From JACMLD01 sp963705285 (lineage in GTDB: Bacteria > Bacteroidota > Bacteroidia > Chitinophagales > Chitinophagaceae), in NCBI GenBank assembly GCA_963705285.1, contig OY970066.1:2976001-3040000 (forward strand): DNA of 64,000 bases, read 5' to 3'. Below, piece after piece: positions 16,753 through 25,537 of this stretch. The translations under genes were made by a program, and so were the position numbers. The notes beneath the pieces were generated by a model. That model was given only the letters and a program-made list of their open reading frames with translations, was not told the origin of the DNA and did not search any database. Position 1 is the first letter of the stretch, and each line of letters starts with the position of its first letter.

Positions 16753-18069
16753 ATGAGCCATCGTTTCGAGACCCTGCAACTGCACGCAGGACAACAAGTT
16801 GACCCTACAACCAAATCAAGGGCTGTACCCCTGTACCAAACCACTTCTTACGCATTTGATAGTTCAGAACATGCAGCCAATCTTTTTGGATTGAAAGCTT
16901 TTGGAAATATCTATACCCGTATCATGAACCCTACTACCGATGTTTTTGAACAACGCATTGCAGCCCTCGAAGGCGGTGTGGCGGCGCTGGCAACCGGAAG
17001 CGGACAGGCTGCGCAATTTCTTGCGCTCAATAACATTATGCAGGCGGGCGATAATTTTGTTACCACCACTTACCTGTATGGCGGTACCTACAACCAATTT
17101 AAAGTAGCCTTTAAACGCCTGGGTATAGAAGCCCGTTTTGCAGATGGCGATAATGCAGAAAGCTTTGTAAAGCACATTGATAAAAATACAAAAGCCATTT
17201 ACCTCGAAACCATCGGTAACCCGCGTCTGAATATTCCTGATTTTAAAAAATTTGCAGACCTGGCCAAAGAATATGATCTGCCATTGATTGTAGATAATAC
17301 TTTCGGTACCGGCGGTTATTTATTCAGGCCAATAGAGTGGGGCGCTAATGTGGTGGTAGAGTCTGCTACCAAATGGATTGGCGGCCATGGTACTTCTATA
17401 GGAGGCGTTATTGTTGATGCCGGAAATTACAACTGGGGCAATGGCAAATTTCCTCAATTTACAGAACCCAGCGAAGGCTATCATGGATTGAAGTTCTGGG
17501 ACGTGTTTGGAGAAGGCAACCCCCTCGGCTTACCCAATATTGCATTTGCCATCCGCGCAAGAGTAGAAGGACTGCGTGATTTTGGTGCTTCACTAAGTCC
17601 GTTCAATTCATTTTTATTGTTGCAGGGGCTTGAAACACTAAGCTTGCGCGTTGAGCGCCACGTTCAAAACGCACAGGCATTAGCGCAATGGCTGGAGAAA
17701 CACCCGCAGGTGGACTTTGTACAATATCCCGGGCTGAAAAGCAGTCCATACTTTGACCTGGCAAAAAAATACCTGCCCAATGGTGCCGGCGGTATTCTCA
17801 ATTTTGGCGTAAAAGGCGGTAAAGAAAGTGCCAGCAAATTTATTGACTCATTGAAACTGGTAAGCCACCTCGCCAATGTGGGCGACGCAAAAACACTGGC
17901 CATTCATCCCTCATCTACCACACATGAGCAATTGAGCGAAGCCGAACAAAAAGCATCCGGCGTAGAGCCCAACCAGGTACGCATTAGTGTAGGCATAGAA
18001 CACATTGAAGATATCAAGGCCGATTTTGAGCAGGCATTTGAAAAAGTTTTCGCAAAGGCGCTGGCGTGA
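16753..18069 (+). CDS. metY: O-acetylhomoserine sulfhydrylase (aminocarboxypropyltransferase)
   Basis: PLP enzyme that makes homocysteine from O-acetylhomoserine and sulfide. The 438 residues start MSHRFETLQLHAGQQVDPTT and contain the Cys/Met-metabolism signature with the PLP lysine Lys207 in ESATKWIGGHGTSIGG, YTRIMNPTTDVFEQRIAALE near 55 and the C-terminal RISVGIEHIEDI. The long insert NWGNGKFPQFTEPSEGYHG marks the O-acetylhomoserine sulfhydrylase branch rather than MetB/MetC. It is the first gene behind the SAM riboswitch and is followed by metX and hom, which supply its substrate. Confidence 0.95.
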   Translation: MSHRFETLQLHAGQQVDPTTKSRAVPLYQTTSYAFDSSEHAANLFGLKAFGNIYTRIMNPTTDVFEQRIAALEGGVAALATGSGQAAQFLALNNIMQAGDNFVTTTYLYGGTYNQFKVAFKRLGIEARFADGDNAESFVKHIDKNTKAIYLETIGNPRLNIPDFKKFADLAKEYDLPLIVDNTFGTGGYLFRPIEWGANVVVESATKWIGGHGTSIGGVIVDAGNYNWGNGKFPQFTEPSEGYHGLKFWDVFGEGNPLGLPNIAFAIRARVEGLRDFGASLSPFNSFLLLQGLETLSLRVERHVQNAQALAQWLEKHPQVDFVQYPGLKSSPYFDLAKKYLPNGAGGILNFGVKGGKESASKFIDSLKLVSHLANVGDAKTLAIHPSSTTHEQLSEAEQKASGVEPNQVRISVGIEHIEDIKADFEQAFEKVFAKALA

Positions 18070-18298
18070 TTGAGCTACCAGCTGTTAGCTATTAGCTTTT
18101 AGCTGTTAGTACGGGTGCAACAGCGGTATCGGGCCTGCGTACTACCAACATAACCCAGCATATCATAGATCTTTTTTGAAACTATATTTTACATGTACAG
18201 GCTAGAAGCAAAAAGGGAGGAGCTAATAACTAAAAGCTAATAGCTAAAAGCTCATACCTCGCAGCTTTCAGCCTGTACTTTACCATTGCAATAAGTCA
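18070..18298. repeat. Spacer with inverted word repeats between metY and metX
   Basis: Left copy: tagctattagcttttagctgttag (about 18085-18109, given with its word breaks as tagctattag, ctttta, gctgttag). Right copy: ctaataactaaaagctaatagctaaaagct at about 18222-18252 on the opposite orientation. The two can pair as a long imperfect stem around 110 bases of unique sequence. The left arm follows the metY stop closely, so it may serve as an mRNA end or processing structure. No gene is seen. Confidence 0.6.
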
Positions 18299-19351
18299 TT
18301 GTCGTATAAAATCTTTACATATCAACAGGAGTTTACCTTAGAATCGGGCAAGGTATTGCCAGGGTATGAGCTTGCTTATACCATACATGGCACCTTGAAC
18401 GAAACAAAGGATAATGTGGTGTGGATTTTTCATGCTCTTACCGCCAACAGTGACCCGGCAGAATGGTGGACGGGTTTAGTAGGAGATGGCAAGCTGTTTG
18501 ATCCGGCGTATTTTTTTATAGTATGCGTAAACATGCCTGGCAGTTGTTATGGAAGCATCAGTCCGTTGCATAACAATCCAGAAACCGGCTCACCGTATTA
18601 TCATGATTTCCCGTTTTTCACTACGCGAGATATGGTCTTGGCGTACCAGCCGTTGCGCGATTTCCTGGGTATACGTAATATACATATTGGTATTGGCGGA
18701 TCCATGGGCGGTCAGCAATTGCTTGAATGGGCTATAGCAGAACCGCTGCTGTTTGATTTTATTTTTCCCATCGCCACCAATGCACACCACTCCGCATGGG
18801 GCATTGCTTTCAATGCCTCGCAAAGAATGGCCATTGAAACAGATAGTACCTGGCAACAAAAAAATGATCTTGCAGGAATAGAAGGGATGAAAACTGCACG
18901 CAGCATTGCCTTAATTTCTTATCGTAATTATGATACTTACCAAGAGGGACAGGCAGAAATGGAAAACGATAAGGTAGCTCATTATAAAAGTGAGTCGTAC
19001 CAGCGTTACCAGGGAGAAAAACTGGCCAAACGTTTTAATTCTTTCAGTTATTATTTTTTAAGCAAGGGAATGGATGCGCACAATGTGGGTCGCAAAAGAA
19101 TGAGTATCCCTCATGCGCTGCAGCAAATCAAAGCAAAAACTTTGGTGATAGGTATTGAGTCAGATATTCTTTTTCCTTTGAAAGAACAGCAATACCTGGC
19201 CAAATATATTACCGGTGCACAGTTTGTTTCTATTCATTCTCCTTATGGACACGACGGGTTTTTACTTGAATTTGAACAAATACAACAATACATCGTTACA
19301 TTTCTATTAAATAACAAAGCCGGTGCCTATACACTGGCGGCAACTAATTAA
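18299..19351 (+). CDS. metX: Homoserine O-acetyltransferase
   Basis: Alpha/beta-hydrolase-fold enzyme that acetylates homoserine with acetyl-CoA. The 350 residues contain HALTANSDPAEWW, NMPGSCYGSISP and the nucleophile elbow GIGGSMGGQQLLEWA with Ser135; the catalytic Asp and His are in GIESDILFPL and SPYGHDGFLLEF near the C-terminus. The start is TTG at 18299 (MSYKIFTYQQ); no in-frame ATG fits the conserved N-terminus. It is followed by hom after 9 bases. The two genes clearly form one unit. Confidence 0.93.
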   Translation: MSYKIFTYQQEFTLESGKVLPGYELAYTIHGTLNETKDNVVWIFHALTANSDPAEWWTGLVGDGKLFDPAYFFIVCVNMPGSCYGSISPLHNNPETGSPYYHDFPFFTTRDMVLAYQPLRDFLGIRNIHIGIGGSMGGQQLLEWAIAEPLLFDFIFPIATNAHHSAWGIAFNASQRMAIETDSTWQQKNDLAGIEGMKTARSIALISYRNYDTYQEGQAEMENDKVAHYKSESYQRYQGEKLAKRFNSFSYYFLSKGMDAHNVGRKRMSIPHALQQIKAKTLVIGIESDILFPLKEQQYLAKYITGAQFVSIHSPYGHDGFLLEFEQIQQYIVTFLLNNKAGAYTLAATN

Positions 19352-19360
19352 TTCAGAGAT

Positions 19361-20620
19361 ATGGAAGCGCATAAGCAGTTAACAATTGGTCTATTTGGAT
19401 TTGGCGTAGTAGGAGAAGGGTTGTATAAAGTGTTGCAGCAAACACCTTCGCTCAAAGCCAACATCAAAAAAGTGTGTATCAAGAACCCGCAGAAAAAAAG
19501 AGATGCGCCGGATAGCTTGTTTACTACAGACAAAGATGTTTTATTGAACGATCCGGAAATCAATGTAATTGTGGAAGTAATTAATGAAAGCGATGCAGCA
19601 TACGATATTGTATCCACTGCCCTGGCCAATGGCAAAGAAGTGGTAAGCGCCAGCAAAAAAATGTTGGCGGAGCACCTGCCGGAGTTGCTGGGCCTTCAAA
19701 GCAAAACAGGATTGTCTGTGTTGTATGAGGCGGCTGCCTGCGCATCCATACCGGTTATACGCAACCTGGAGGAGTATTATGATAATGATCTGTTGCATTC
19801 TATCAAAGGCATCGTTAACGGCTCTACCAATTTTATTCTTACCAAAATGTTTGAAGACAGGCTTGATTTTCAAAAAGCACTGTTGCTGGCACAGCAATTG
19901 GGTTTTGCAGAAAGCGATCCGGTATTGGATGTAGAAGGGTATGATGCCGTAAATAAGTGGACGCTGTTGCTGGCACATGCTTATGGTATTGTGGAGAATC
20001 CCGATAACATTGTATTCAACGGCATTCAGAACATTCAGTTGAGCGATGCAGTGGTGGCTACTGAAAAACATTTCGATATTAAGCTGGTTGCGCAGGCCAA
20101 GAAATTACAGAATGGAAAAGTGGCCGGGTTTGTATTGCCACAGTTTGTAAAACACGATGACCCCCTCGCGTTTGTAAAGAACGAGTACAATGGTGTTGTA
20201 ATAGAAAGCTCTTTTGCTGATAAACAGTTTTTTTATGGAAAAGGCGCTGGTAGCTTCCCTACGGCATCGGCAGTGTTGAGTGATCTGTCTGCATTGCGTT
20301 ATCAGTATAAATATGAGTACAAAAAACTCTACCACCACACACCCAATGAACTCACTACGGATTTTTTTATAAAAGCATACATCAGTTTTGATGACCTGAA
20401 ATATATTCCCAAAGAACGCTTTGAATGGATAGAAGAATGGCATGCAGATAAAGACCGCAAATACCTGGTAGGTGTGTTGGCGTTTAATGAATTAAAGGAT
20501 AATACCTGGTGGAAAGAAAATAATACGTCGCTTATCTTAACGCCAGAACCCATCATTGAAGATGTGGAAATAAGAAAATTAAAAAAGAAAAGCCTTGAAC
20601 TGGCGGGTATAATTGGATAG
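19361..20620 (+). CDS. hom: Homoserine dehydrogenase
   Basis: NAD(P)-dependent enzyme that reduces aspartate semialdehyde to homoserine, the common precursor of methionine and threonine. The 419 residues open with the dinucleotide-binding motif IGLFGFGVVGEGL (8-20) and contain VEVINESDAAYD, VSASKKMLAEH, GIVNGSTNFILTKM and GFAESDPVLDVEGYDAVNKW, the homoserine dehydrogenase signature region. There is no aspartokinase fusion. The C-terminal region after residue 330 is not a canonical ACT domain. As last gene of metY-metX-hom it feeds the two enzymes encoded before it. Confidence 0.93.
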   Translation: MEAHKQLTIGLFGFGVVGEGLYKVLQQTPSLKANIKKVCIKNPQKKRDAPDSLFTTDKDVLLNDPEINVIVEVINESDAAYDIVSTALANGKEVVSASKKMLAEHLPELLGLQSKTGLSVLYEAAACASIPVIRNLEEYYDNDLLHSIKGIVNGSTNFILTKMFEDRLDFQKALLLAQQLGFAESDPVLDVEGYDAVNKWTLLLAHAYGIVENPDNIVFNGIQNIQLSDAVVATEKHFDIKLVAQAKKLQNGKVAGFVLPQFVKHDDPLAFVKNEYNGVVIESSFADKQFFYGKGAGSFPTASAVLSDLSALRYQYKYEYKKLYHHTPNELTTDFFIKAYISFDDLKYIPKERFEWIEEWHADKDRKYLVGVLAFNELKDNTWWKENNTSLILTPEPIIEDVEIRKLKKKSLELAGIIG

Positions 20621-20643
20621 CAGCCCGTTGCATGTTAGTATAT

Positions 20644-21090
20644 CTACACCAGGTATTTCTCGTTGAACGGAACTTCGTTTTCTATTAGCAACCTTTTAAA
20701 CTCATCGTAAAACGTTTCAGTTTTGTGATGAGTTTTTTGTTTTTTTATGTAGTTCACCACATTGTTCTTTTTATCCAATGAATAAGAGAAAGCGCCATAA
20801 CCGTCTTGCCAACCCTCAAAATCTGGGAACTTTCCGTCCTCTTTCATCCAGCGGCTGCTGGAGGTCTTTATGGATTTTATAAAGTCGCTGATGGAAAGTG
20901 CGGGGTGTATGTCGGAGCATATATGGATGTGATCTTCGATACCATTGATCTGGTAGAGTTTGCATTTTTTGTTGTTGGCGATGCCCCAAATGTATTTGTA
21001 AAGGTCAATTTCATGTGCGGGATTGATGGTGGGTTTGCGGTGTTTCGTTCCAAAAACAATGTGGTACAAAAGGCAATCGTAATTTCCCAT
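20644..21090 (-). mobile_element. IS200-like / REP-associated tyrosine (Y1) transposase
   Basis: A 148-residue single-domain HUH nuclease. The HUH metal motif is GIEDHIHI (about 50-57), and the catalytic Tyr lies in NVVNYIKKQKTHH (about 112). WQDGYGAFSYS is the conserved pre-helix segment of the family. Such proteins cut and rejoin single-stranded DNA at hairpins. There is no tnpB partner and no clear IS200 ends, but a set of hairpin repeats starts about 145 bases away (21.24-21.69 kb), which favours a domesticated REP-associated transposase. It seems intact. It is convergent with hom with a 23-base gap. Confidence 0.8.
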
Positions 21091-21235
21091 AAGTGATGTT
21101 TAAATATGAAAGAAGAATGATTTGGAAATAAAATTATTACTGTTAGTATTTGTAAGGAATTATTGCTCCATGTATTTTTCACTTCAAGAAATGTTTTTTC
21201 CCCGTGTGTATTCTTTGTTTTCTTCGCGGAGAAGT

Positions 21236-21692
21236 GCAACCCTTTCAGGGTCGTGCTATCAACTGGCTGTACCGCGGGTTGCACCCGCGGTTACGACTGT
21301 ATTCGCCTTGCAGGCTAGCGTTTGCGGGTAAATCTGCGGTAATTTTCATGCTGGCTTTCACGGGAGAATGCGTGGTAAGCTTTAAGAATACCTCTTTTCA
21401 GGAACATCGGTGAACCAATATAATGTTGAAAAAGATATCGGCAATCGCAAAGCCCGATAGGGCTTTCACAATCGCAGCGCGGGTGCAACCTGGGGTACCG
21501 AAGTAAAAAAAATAACAACTCCCTAAAGGGGTTGCACAATTTTGTTAATCATCAATCAATACAAACTATCTATTTTTTCTTTTAACTATGGTTGCCGGTT
21601 GCGCGCAAGCCCGATAGGGCTTTCACAATCGTAGCTCCGGGTGCAACCCGGGGCTACGATTGTTACAATAAACGCAACCCTGTAGGGGTTGC
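21236..21692. repeat. Cluster of REP-like hairpin repeats
   Basis: Two hairpin modules recur. Module A has a GGGT-TGC/GCA-ACCC core: 21269-21293 (9-bp stem, loop TGC), about 21476-21499 (degenerate) and 21628-21660 (15-bp stem with one G-U, loop GCA). Module B has CAACCC and GGGTTG arms: about 21236-21255, 21516-21534 and 21674-21692. A third palindrome, AAGCCC gata GGGCTT, occurs twice (21450-21465 and 21607-21622). The arrangement palindrome-A-B is repeated with a period of 157 bp. The same A-B pair occurs again at 58365-58411. Confidence 0.8.
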
Positions 21693-21724
21693 ACTATTGT
21701 TCATTTCCTCAAGCGTTCAACTTC

Positions 21725-23554
21725 TTATCCCTTCAAATCCAGCTTAATTTGTAGTTCATCAAACTGTTTTGCATCAATGGTACTGGGGGCATCCAGCATT
21801 ACATCACGCCCGCTGTTATTTTTTGGAAAGGCTATAAAGTCGCGGATAGATTCGCTGCCACCCAGGATAGCGCAAAGCCTGTCGAACCCGAAAGCGATAC
21901 CACCATGCGGTGGCGCACCATATTCAAAAGCACCGAGCAAGAATCCAAATTTGTGCAAAGCTTCTTCTTCAGTCATACCCAATGCTGCAAACATCTTCTC
22001 CTGCAGATCCCGCTGAAAAATTCGGATAGACCCCCCGCCAATTTCGTTACCATTTAATACCATATCGTACGCATTGGCTTTTATATTGGCATACGGGTGT
22101 TTCAGGTATTCTGCCGCATTTTCAATAACGGGGTTATTGCCAATCATTACGCTTATCTGGTCTGGTTTGGGCGAGGTAAACGGATGGTGACGTGCTACCC
22201 AGCGATTGTCATCTTCTGCGTATTCAAACAACGGAAAATCGAGTACCCACAATAACCGGTATTCATTGTCTTTGCGATAACCCATGCGCTTGCCCATTTC
22301 AAGTCGTAGTTCGCTTACAGCTTTGCGTGTTCTTTCTTCGGCACCGGCCAGTATAAGTATCAGGTCGCCAGCCGCAGCATAAGCGGCAGTAGCAATAGCT
22401 TTTAATTTTTCTTCATTGTAAAATTTATCAACGCTGCTTTTAAACGTGCCATCAGCGTTGCATTTAATATATACCAGCCCTTTCATTCCAATCTGCGGGC
22501 GTTTAACCCACTCCGTTAGTTCATCGGTTTGTTTGCGGATATACTCGCTACAGCCTGGTACGGCAATAGCAATAACCGTTTCCGCCTCATCAAATACCTT
22601 AAAATCAGCCCCGGTTACCAGCGCCTCATTGTCTTTTTTGTCAACAAATACGGTTGCGGGCTTTTTGATATTGCAGAGCTGCATGCCAAAACGGATATCG
22701 GGTTTGTCGTTGCCGTATTTCCACATGGCATCTTCCCAGGTCATTCGTTCAATCTTCTCTGTATAATCAATGTTTTTTACATCTTTAAAAATGCGTCGCA
22801 CCAGGCCTTCAAACATTTGGAGAATATCTTCCTGTTCCACAAAACTCATTTCGCAGTCAATCTGCGTAAATTCAGGCTGCCGATCGGCCCGCAGATCCTC
22901 ATCGCGAAAGCATTTTACAATCTGGTAGTAACGGTCGTACCCGCTTACCATCAATAGTTGTTTGAATGTTTGCGGACTCTGTGGCAGTGCATAAAACTGC
23001 CCGGGGTTCATGCGGCTGGGCACCACAAAGTCCCTGGCCCCTTCTGGTGTTGATTTAATAAGGAAGGGTGTTTCAATATCCATGAAACTGTTTTCATGCA
23101 AATAATTTCTGGCAGACCGGTTCACGGCATAGCGCAGTTCCAGGTTTTTTTTAACGGCGTTCCTGCGCAGGTCAAGAAAGCGGTATTTCATCCGCAGGTC
23201 ATCACCTCCGTCTGTATCATCCTGTATGGTAAATGGCGGTGTAACTGCCTTGTTGAGTATGGAGAATGAGCCTACCGCCACTTCAATGTCTCCCGTAGGT
23301 ATATTGGCGTTTTTGTTGCTGCGTTCGTGCACTTTTCCTTTTGCCTGCAATACAAATTCGCGCCCCAGGGGGTTGGCATCCAGTATGGCGTTCAGGTTTT
23401 CGTTGATCAATAATTGTGTGATGCCATACCGGTCGCGCAAATCAACAAAAGTAATAGCGCCAAATTTGCGAACTGTTTGCACCCAGCCGGAAAGGGTGAC
23501 TTCTTTGTTAACATCTGCGATTCTCAGTTCCCCGCAGGTATGCGATCTATACAT
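21725..23554 (-). CDS. aspS: Aspartyl-tRNA synthetase
   Basis: Charges tRNA-Asp with aspartate. From ATG 23554 there are 609 residues, slightly more than the usual 585-595. The N-terminal OB fold starts MYRSHTCGELRIADVNKEV; class II motifs are seen as FMDIETPFLIKSTPEGARDF (motif 1/2 region), FRDEDLRADRQPEFTQIDCE (motif 2) and GIAFGFDRL (motif 3). A GAD insertion domain fits between residues about 300 and 420. The frame is open to 23752, but the extension is not conserved. A perfect -7 element sits about 100 bases upstream. Confidence 0.95.
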   Translation of the reverse strand: MYRSHTCGELRIADVNKEVTLSGWVQTVRKFGAITFVDLRDRYGITQLLINENLNAILDANPLGREFVLQAKGKVHERSNKNANIPTGDIEVAVGSFSILNKAVTPPFTIQDDTDGGDDLRMKYRFLDLRRNAVKKNLELRYAVNRSARNYLHENSFMDIETPFLIKSTPEGARDFVVPSRMNPGQFYALPQSPQTFKQLLMVSGYDRYYQIVKCFRDEDLRADRQPEFTQIDCEMSFVEQEDILQMFEGLVRRIFKDVKNIDYTEKIERMTWEDAMWKYGNDKPDIRFGMQLCNIKKPATVFVDKKDNEALVTGADFKVFDEAETVIAIAVPGCSEYIRKQTDELTEWVKRPQIGMKGLVYIKCNADGTFKSSVDKFYNEEKLKAIATAAYAAAGDLILILAGAEERTRKAVSELRLEMGKRMGYRKDNEYRLLWVLDFPLFEYAEDDNRWVARHHPFTSPKPDQISVMIGNNPVIENAAEYLKHPYANIKANAYDMVLNGNEIGGGSIRIFQRDLQEKMFAALGMTEEEALHKFGFLLGAFEYGAPPHGGIAFGFDRLCAILGGSESIRDFIAFPKNNSGRDVMLDAPSTIDAKQFDELQIKLDLKG

Positions 23555-24161
23555 GTGCGTTCGATTAAATAGGTTTTTTAGCCGGGCGGACTTGAGCAGT
23601 GTTGCGACCTTAAATGAAAGGTTTTCAGCGCGTTCCAACCAGCTTTTTAGAGGCGCAAAGGTAATTGAAACCAGTAAGGAATCCATATTTTCGTTAGCAC
23701 AGCAAACAGTCGCCAGAGAATCCGCAAACTCATTGTAATAGTGATGGAACAACTGCCGCGTAAGTTTCTAACCGGTTCATACACGTAATTCCTGCAATGC
23801 GCGCGATGGGGAAACATTGTCTGAAAAGTCCAACCATCTCCTAACTGCCATCCACAAACTGTCATAAGAGACTGTTTTTCAAGCAGAATTGTGTTAAAGC
23901 TCGACATAAGGCTGTTAACAATATAGCGAGCGGGCGCCGCAATTGTCATCTTCCGTAAGCTATTTTAAAAAACATCAGCCAATTAGCTTTTACTTTTCAG
24001 AAAAAGTTTATACTTTGTTTGCATATATCACTTTCCATTCTCCTCTGAACACAACCTCCTCCCTTTAAGCTTACTTCCATCTCAGGAAAAACCGTACTAC
24101 ACATCCATACCGTGTTTAACCACAACAACCTGTTTGTTTTGTAACCGCAAAATTACAACCC
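23555..24161. other. Intergenic region with a -7 element for aspS
   Basis: This 607-bp gap between divergent genes holds no credible gene. On the minus strand TACCTTTG (23656-23663 as its complement) is a perfect Bacteroidota -7 element about 100 bases before aspS, but no good -33 box was found at the expected distance. On the plus strand a weaker TACTTTG (24011-24017) lies 145 bases before the metallopeptidase gene. The rest shows no repeats or hairpins. Confidence 0.5.
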
Positions 24162-24968
24162 ATGGAAGTAGTGATTATTTGTGCAACGGTATTTCTTATT
24201 GTAAGTCTTTATAGTTTGTTACAAGAGCCTGTTGGCCGATTGATGCAGCGCTATTATTATAAAAAATTTTTGAAGCTGGAAGATTATTACCGCACCATTG
24301 TAAGGGCGCACCTGGCTTATTTCCGCCGCCTGTCTGAACAGGAACAGCACCGCTTATTGTTCCGCACTTACCTGATGCACCGGTCTAAAAAATTTCATTA
24401 TGTGGGCATTGAAAAAAAAGAGGAGATGCCTGTACTGATATGCGCCGTTTCTGCACAACTGACATTGGGTCTCGACAGATTTTCACTCAATTACTTCCGC
24501 GATATTTTTGTACTGCAGCACGATTACCATTACGGTTATTATTCATTGCCTTTTATGGGTCACGTAGACAATACAGGTATTTATTTGAGCTGGGATAATT
24601 TTTTAAAAGGTATCCACCGCGCAGATGAGAACAGCAATGTTGGTCTTCACGAAATGGCCCACGCGCTGGCATATGTAAACTTTATTGTAAAGTCTGAAGA
24701 AGACAAACATTTTACAAACGAATTCAAGAATTTTTCTAAAGTGGCGCGCCCCATCTTCCAGGATATGCAACGCGGAAAGAAAAATTTCCTGGGTGAATAT
24801 GCTGCCAGTAATTACCATGAGTTTTGGGCAGTAAGCGTGGAAATGTTTTTTGAGAACCCGTTCCGTTTTAAATATGAATTGCCCGATTTGTACCTTGCCA
24901 TGACCCGGGTGCTAAAACAAGATCCGTATGAACTCATCATCAACGGCAAAAATTCCTGCATTGCTTAA
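24162..24968 (+). CDS. M90/MtfA-like zinc metallopeptidase, membrane anchored
   Basis: A 268-residue protein with an N-terminal membrane helix (about 4-20) and the zinc motif HEMAHAL (His163, Glu164, His167). Downstream NYHEFWAVSVEMFFENP carries the Glu typical of the MtfA/DUF980 family as third ligand region. In Enterobacteria MtfA is an aminopeptidase that binds the Mlc repressor; that link is not implied here. The membrane anchor differs from the cytosolic enterobacterial form. The start ATG is fixed by the hydrophobic N-terminus. Confidence 0.75.
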   Translation: MEVVIICATVFLIVSLYSLLQEPVGRLMQRYYYKKFLKLEDYYRTIVRAHLAYFRRLSEQEQHRLLFRTYLMHRSKKFHYVGIEKKEEMPVLICAVSAQLTLGLDRFSLNYFRDIFVLQHDYHYGYYSLPFMGHVDNTGIYLSWDNFLKGIHRADENSNVGLHEMAHALAYVNFIVKSEEDKHFTNEFKNFSKVARPIFQDMQRGKKNFLGEYAASNYHEFWAVSVEMFFENPFRFKYELPDLYLAMTRVLKQDPYELIINGKNSCIA

Positions 24969-24980
24969 TGCGTACTTTTC

Positions 24981-25412
24981 TTATTCAATATTGTTAACAG
25001 GCAATTCTGTGGTGGCTTCTGCTGCCGCTTCATTTTCATTTTGATGTCGCTTGTATAATACCGCGTAATAGTAAGCCAATACACCCAGCCCCAACGCAAA
25101 GGGAATGATGGCTGCCTGGCGCAAACCGTAGCCATGCCAAATATTTTCATCGAGGTCAAAGAATTCGCCAATCATCCATGTGCAGTTGGCGGTTATCCAA
25201 AAATCTACGGCCAGGTTGTGAAACAATTCGCTTTTCATGTGTCGCGTTTGCCATGTTATCAATAGCGCCACTGTTAGCGTGGGTACAATCATTATTAAGC
25301 CTGGTATTCTTAAGTTGATGGCCCAGCAAATATCTTTTAGCAACCATAATAAGATGTGCAGGTTTTCTGTTCTTCTGAAATTGGCCGGTATGGAATATAC
25401 TTTGTTGCTCAT
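24981..25412 (-). CDS. Hypothetical four-span membrane protein
   Basis: From ATG 25412, 143 residues. Four hydrophobic segments can be seen: LRIPGLIMIVPTLTVALLI (about 33-51), a weaker FWITANCTWMIGEFF (about 69-83), QAAIIPFALGLGVLAYYYAVL (about 97-117) and an amphipathic N-terminal region. The C-terminus is acidic and Ala/Glu-rich (NENEAAAEATTELP). No recognised domain. It is convergent with the metallopeptidase (12-base gap) and lies downstream of the FAD oxidoreductase on the same strand. Confidence 0.6.
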   Translation of the reverse strand: MSNKVYSIPANFRRTENLHILLWLLKDICWAINLRIPGLIMIVPTLTVALLITWQTRHMKSELFHNLAVDFWITANCTWMIGEFFDLDENIWHGYGLRQAAIIPFALGLGVLAYYYAVLYKRHQNENEAAAEATTELPVNNIE

Positions 25413-25537
25413 GTTGTGTGTCTCTCTTGTTAACGCGGTGGCTAATGGTGTTTTTTTGCTGGCAAACAAAAATAGGAGATTCAGGAAAAAGACTTACTTT
25501 TTAGCAGATGACTCACAGTTTTTTGATGTTGATGGTA

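Noticed and set aside
20644..21090. Complete IS200 element
   Set aside because: No left and right end palindromes or tnpB could be identified around the transposase; the nearby hairpins fit REP repeats better.
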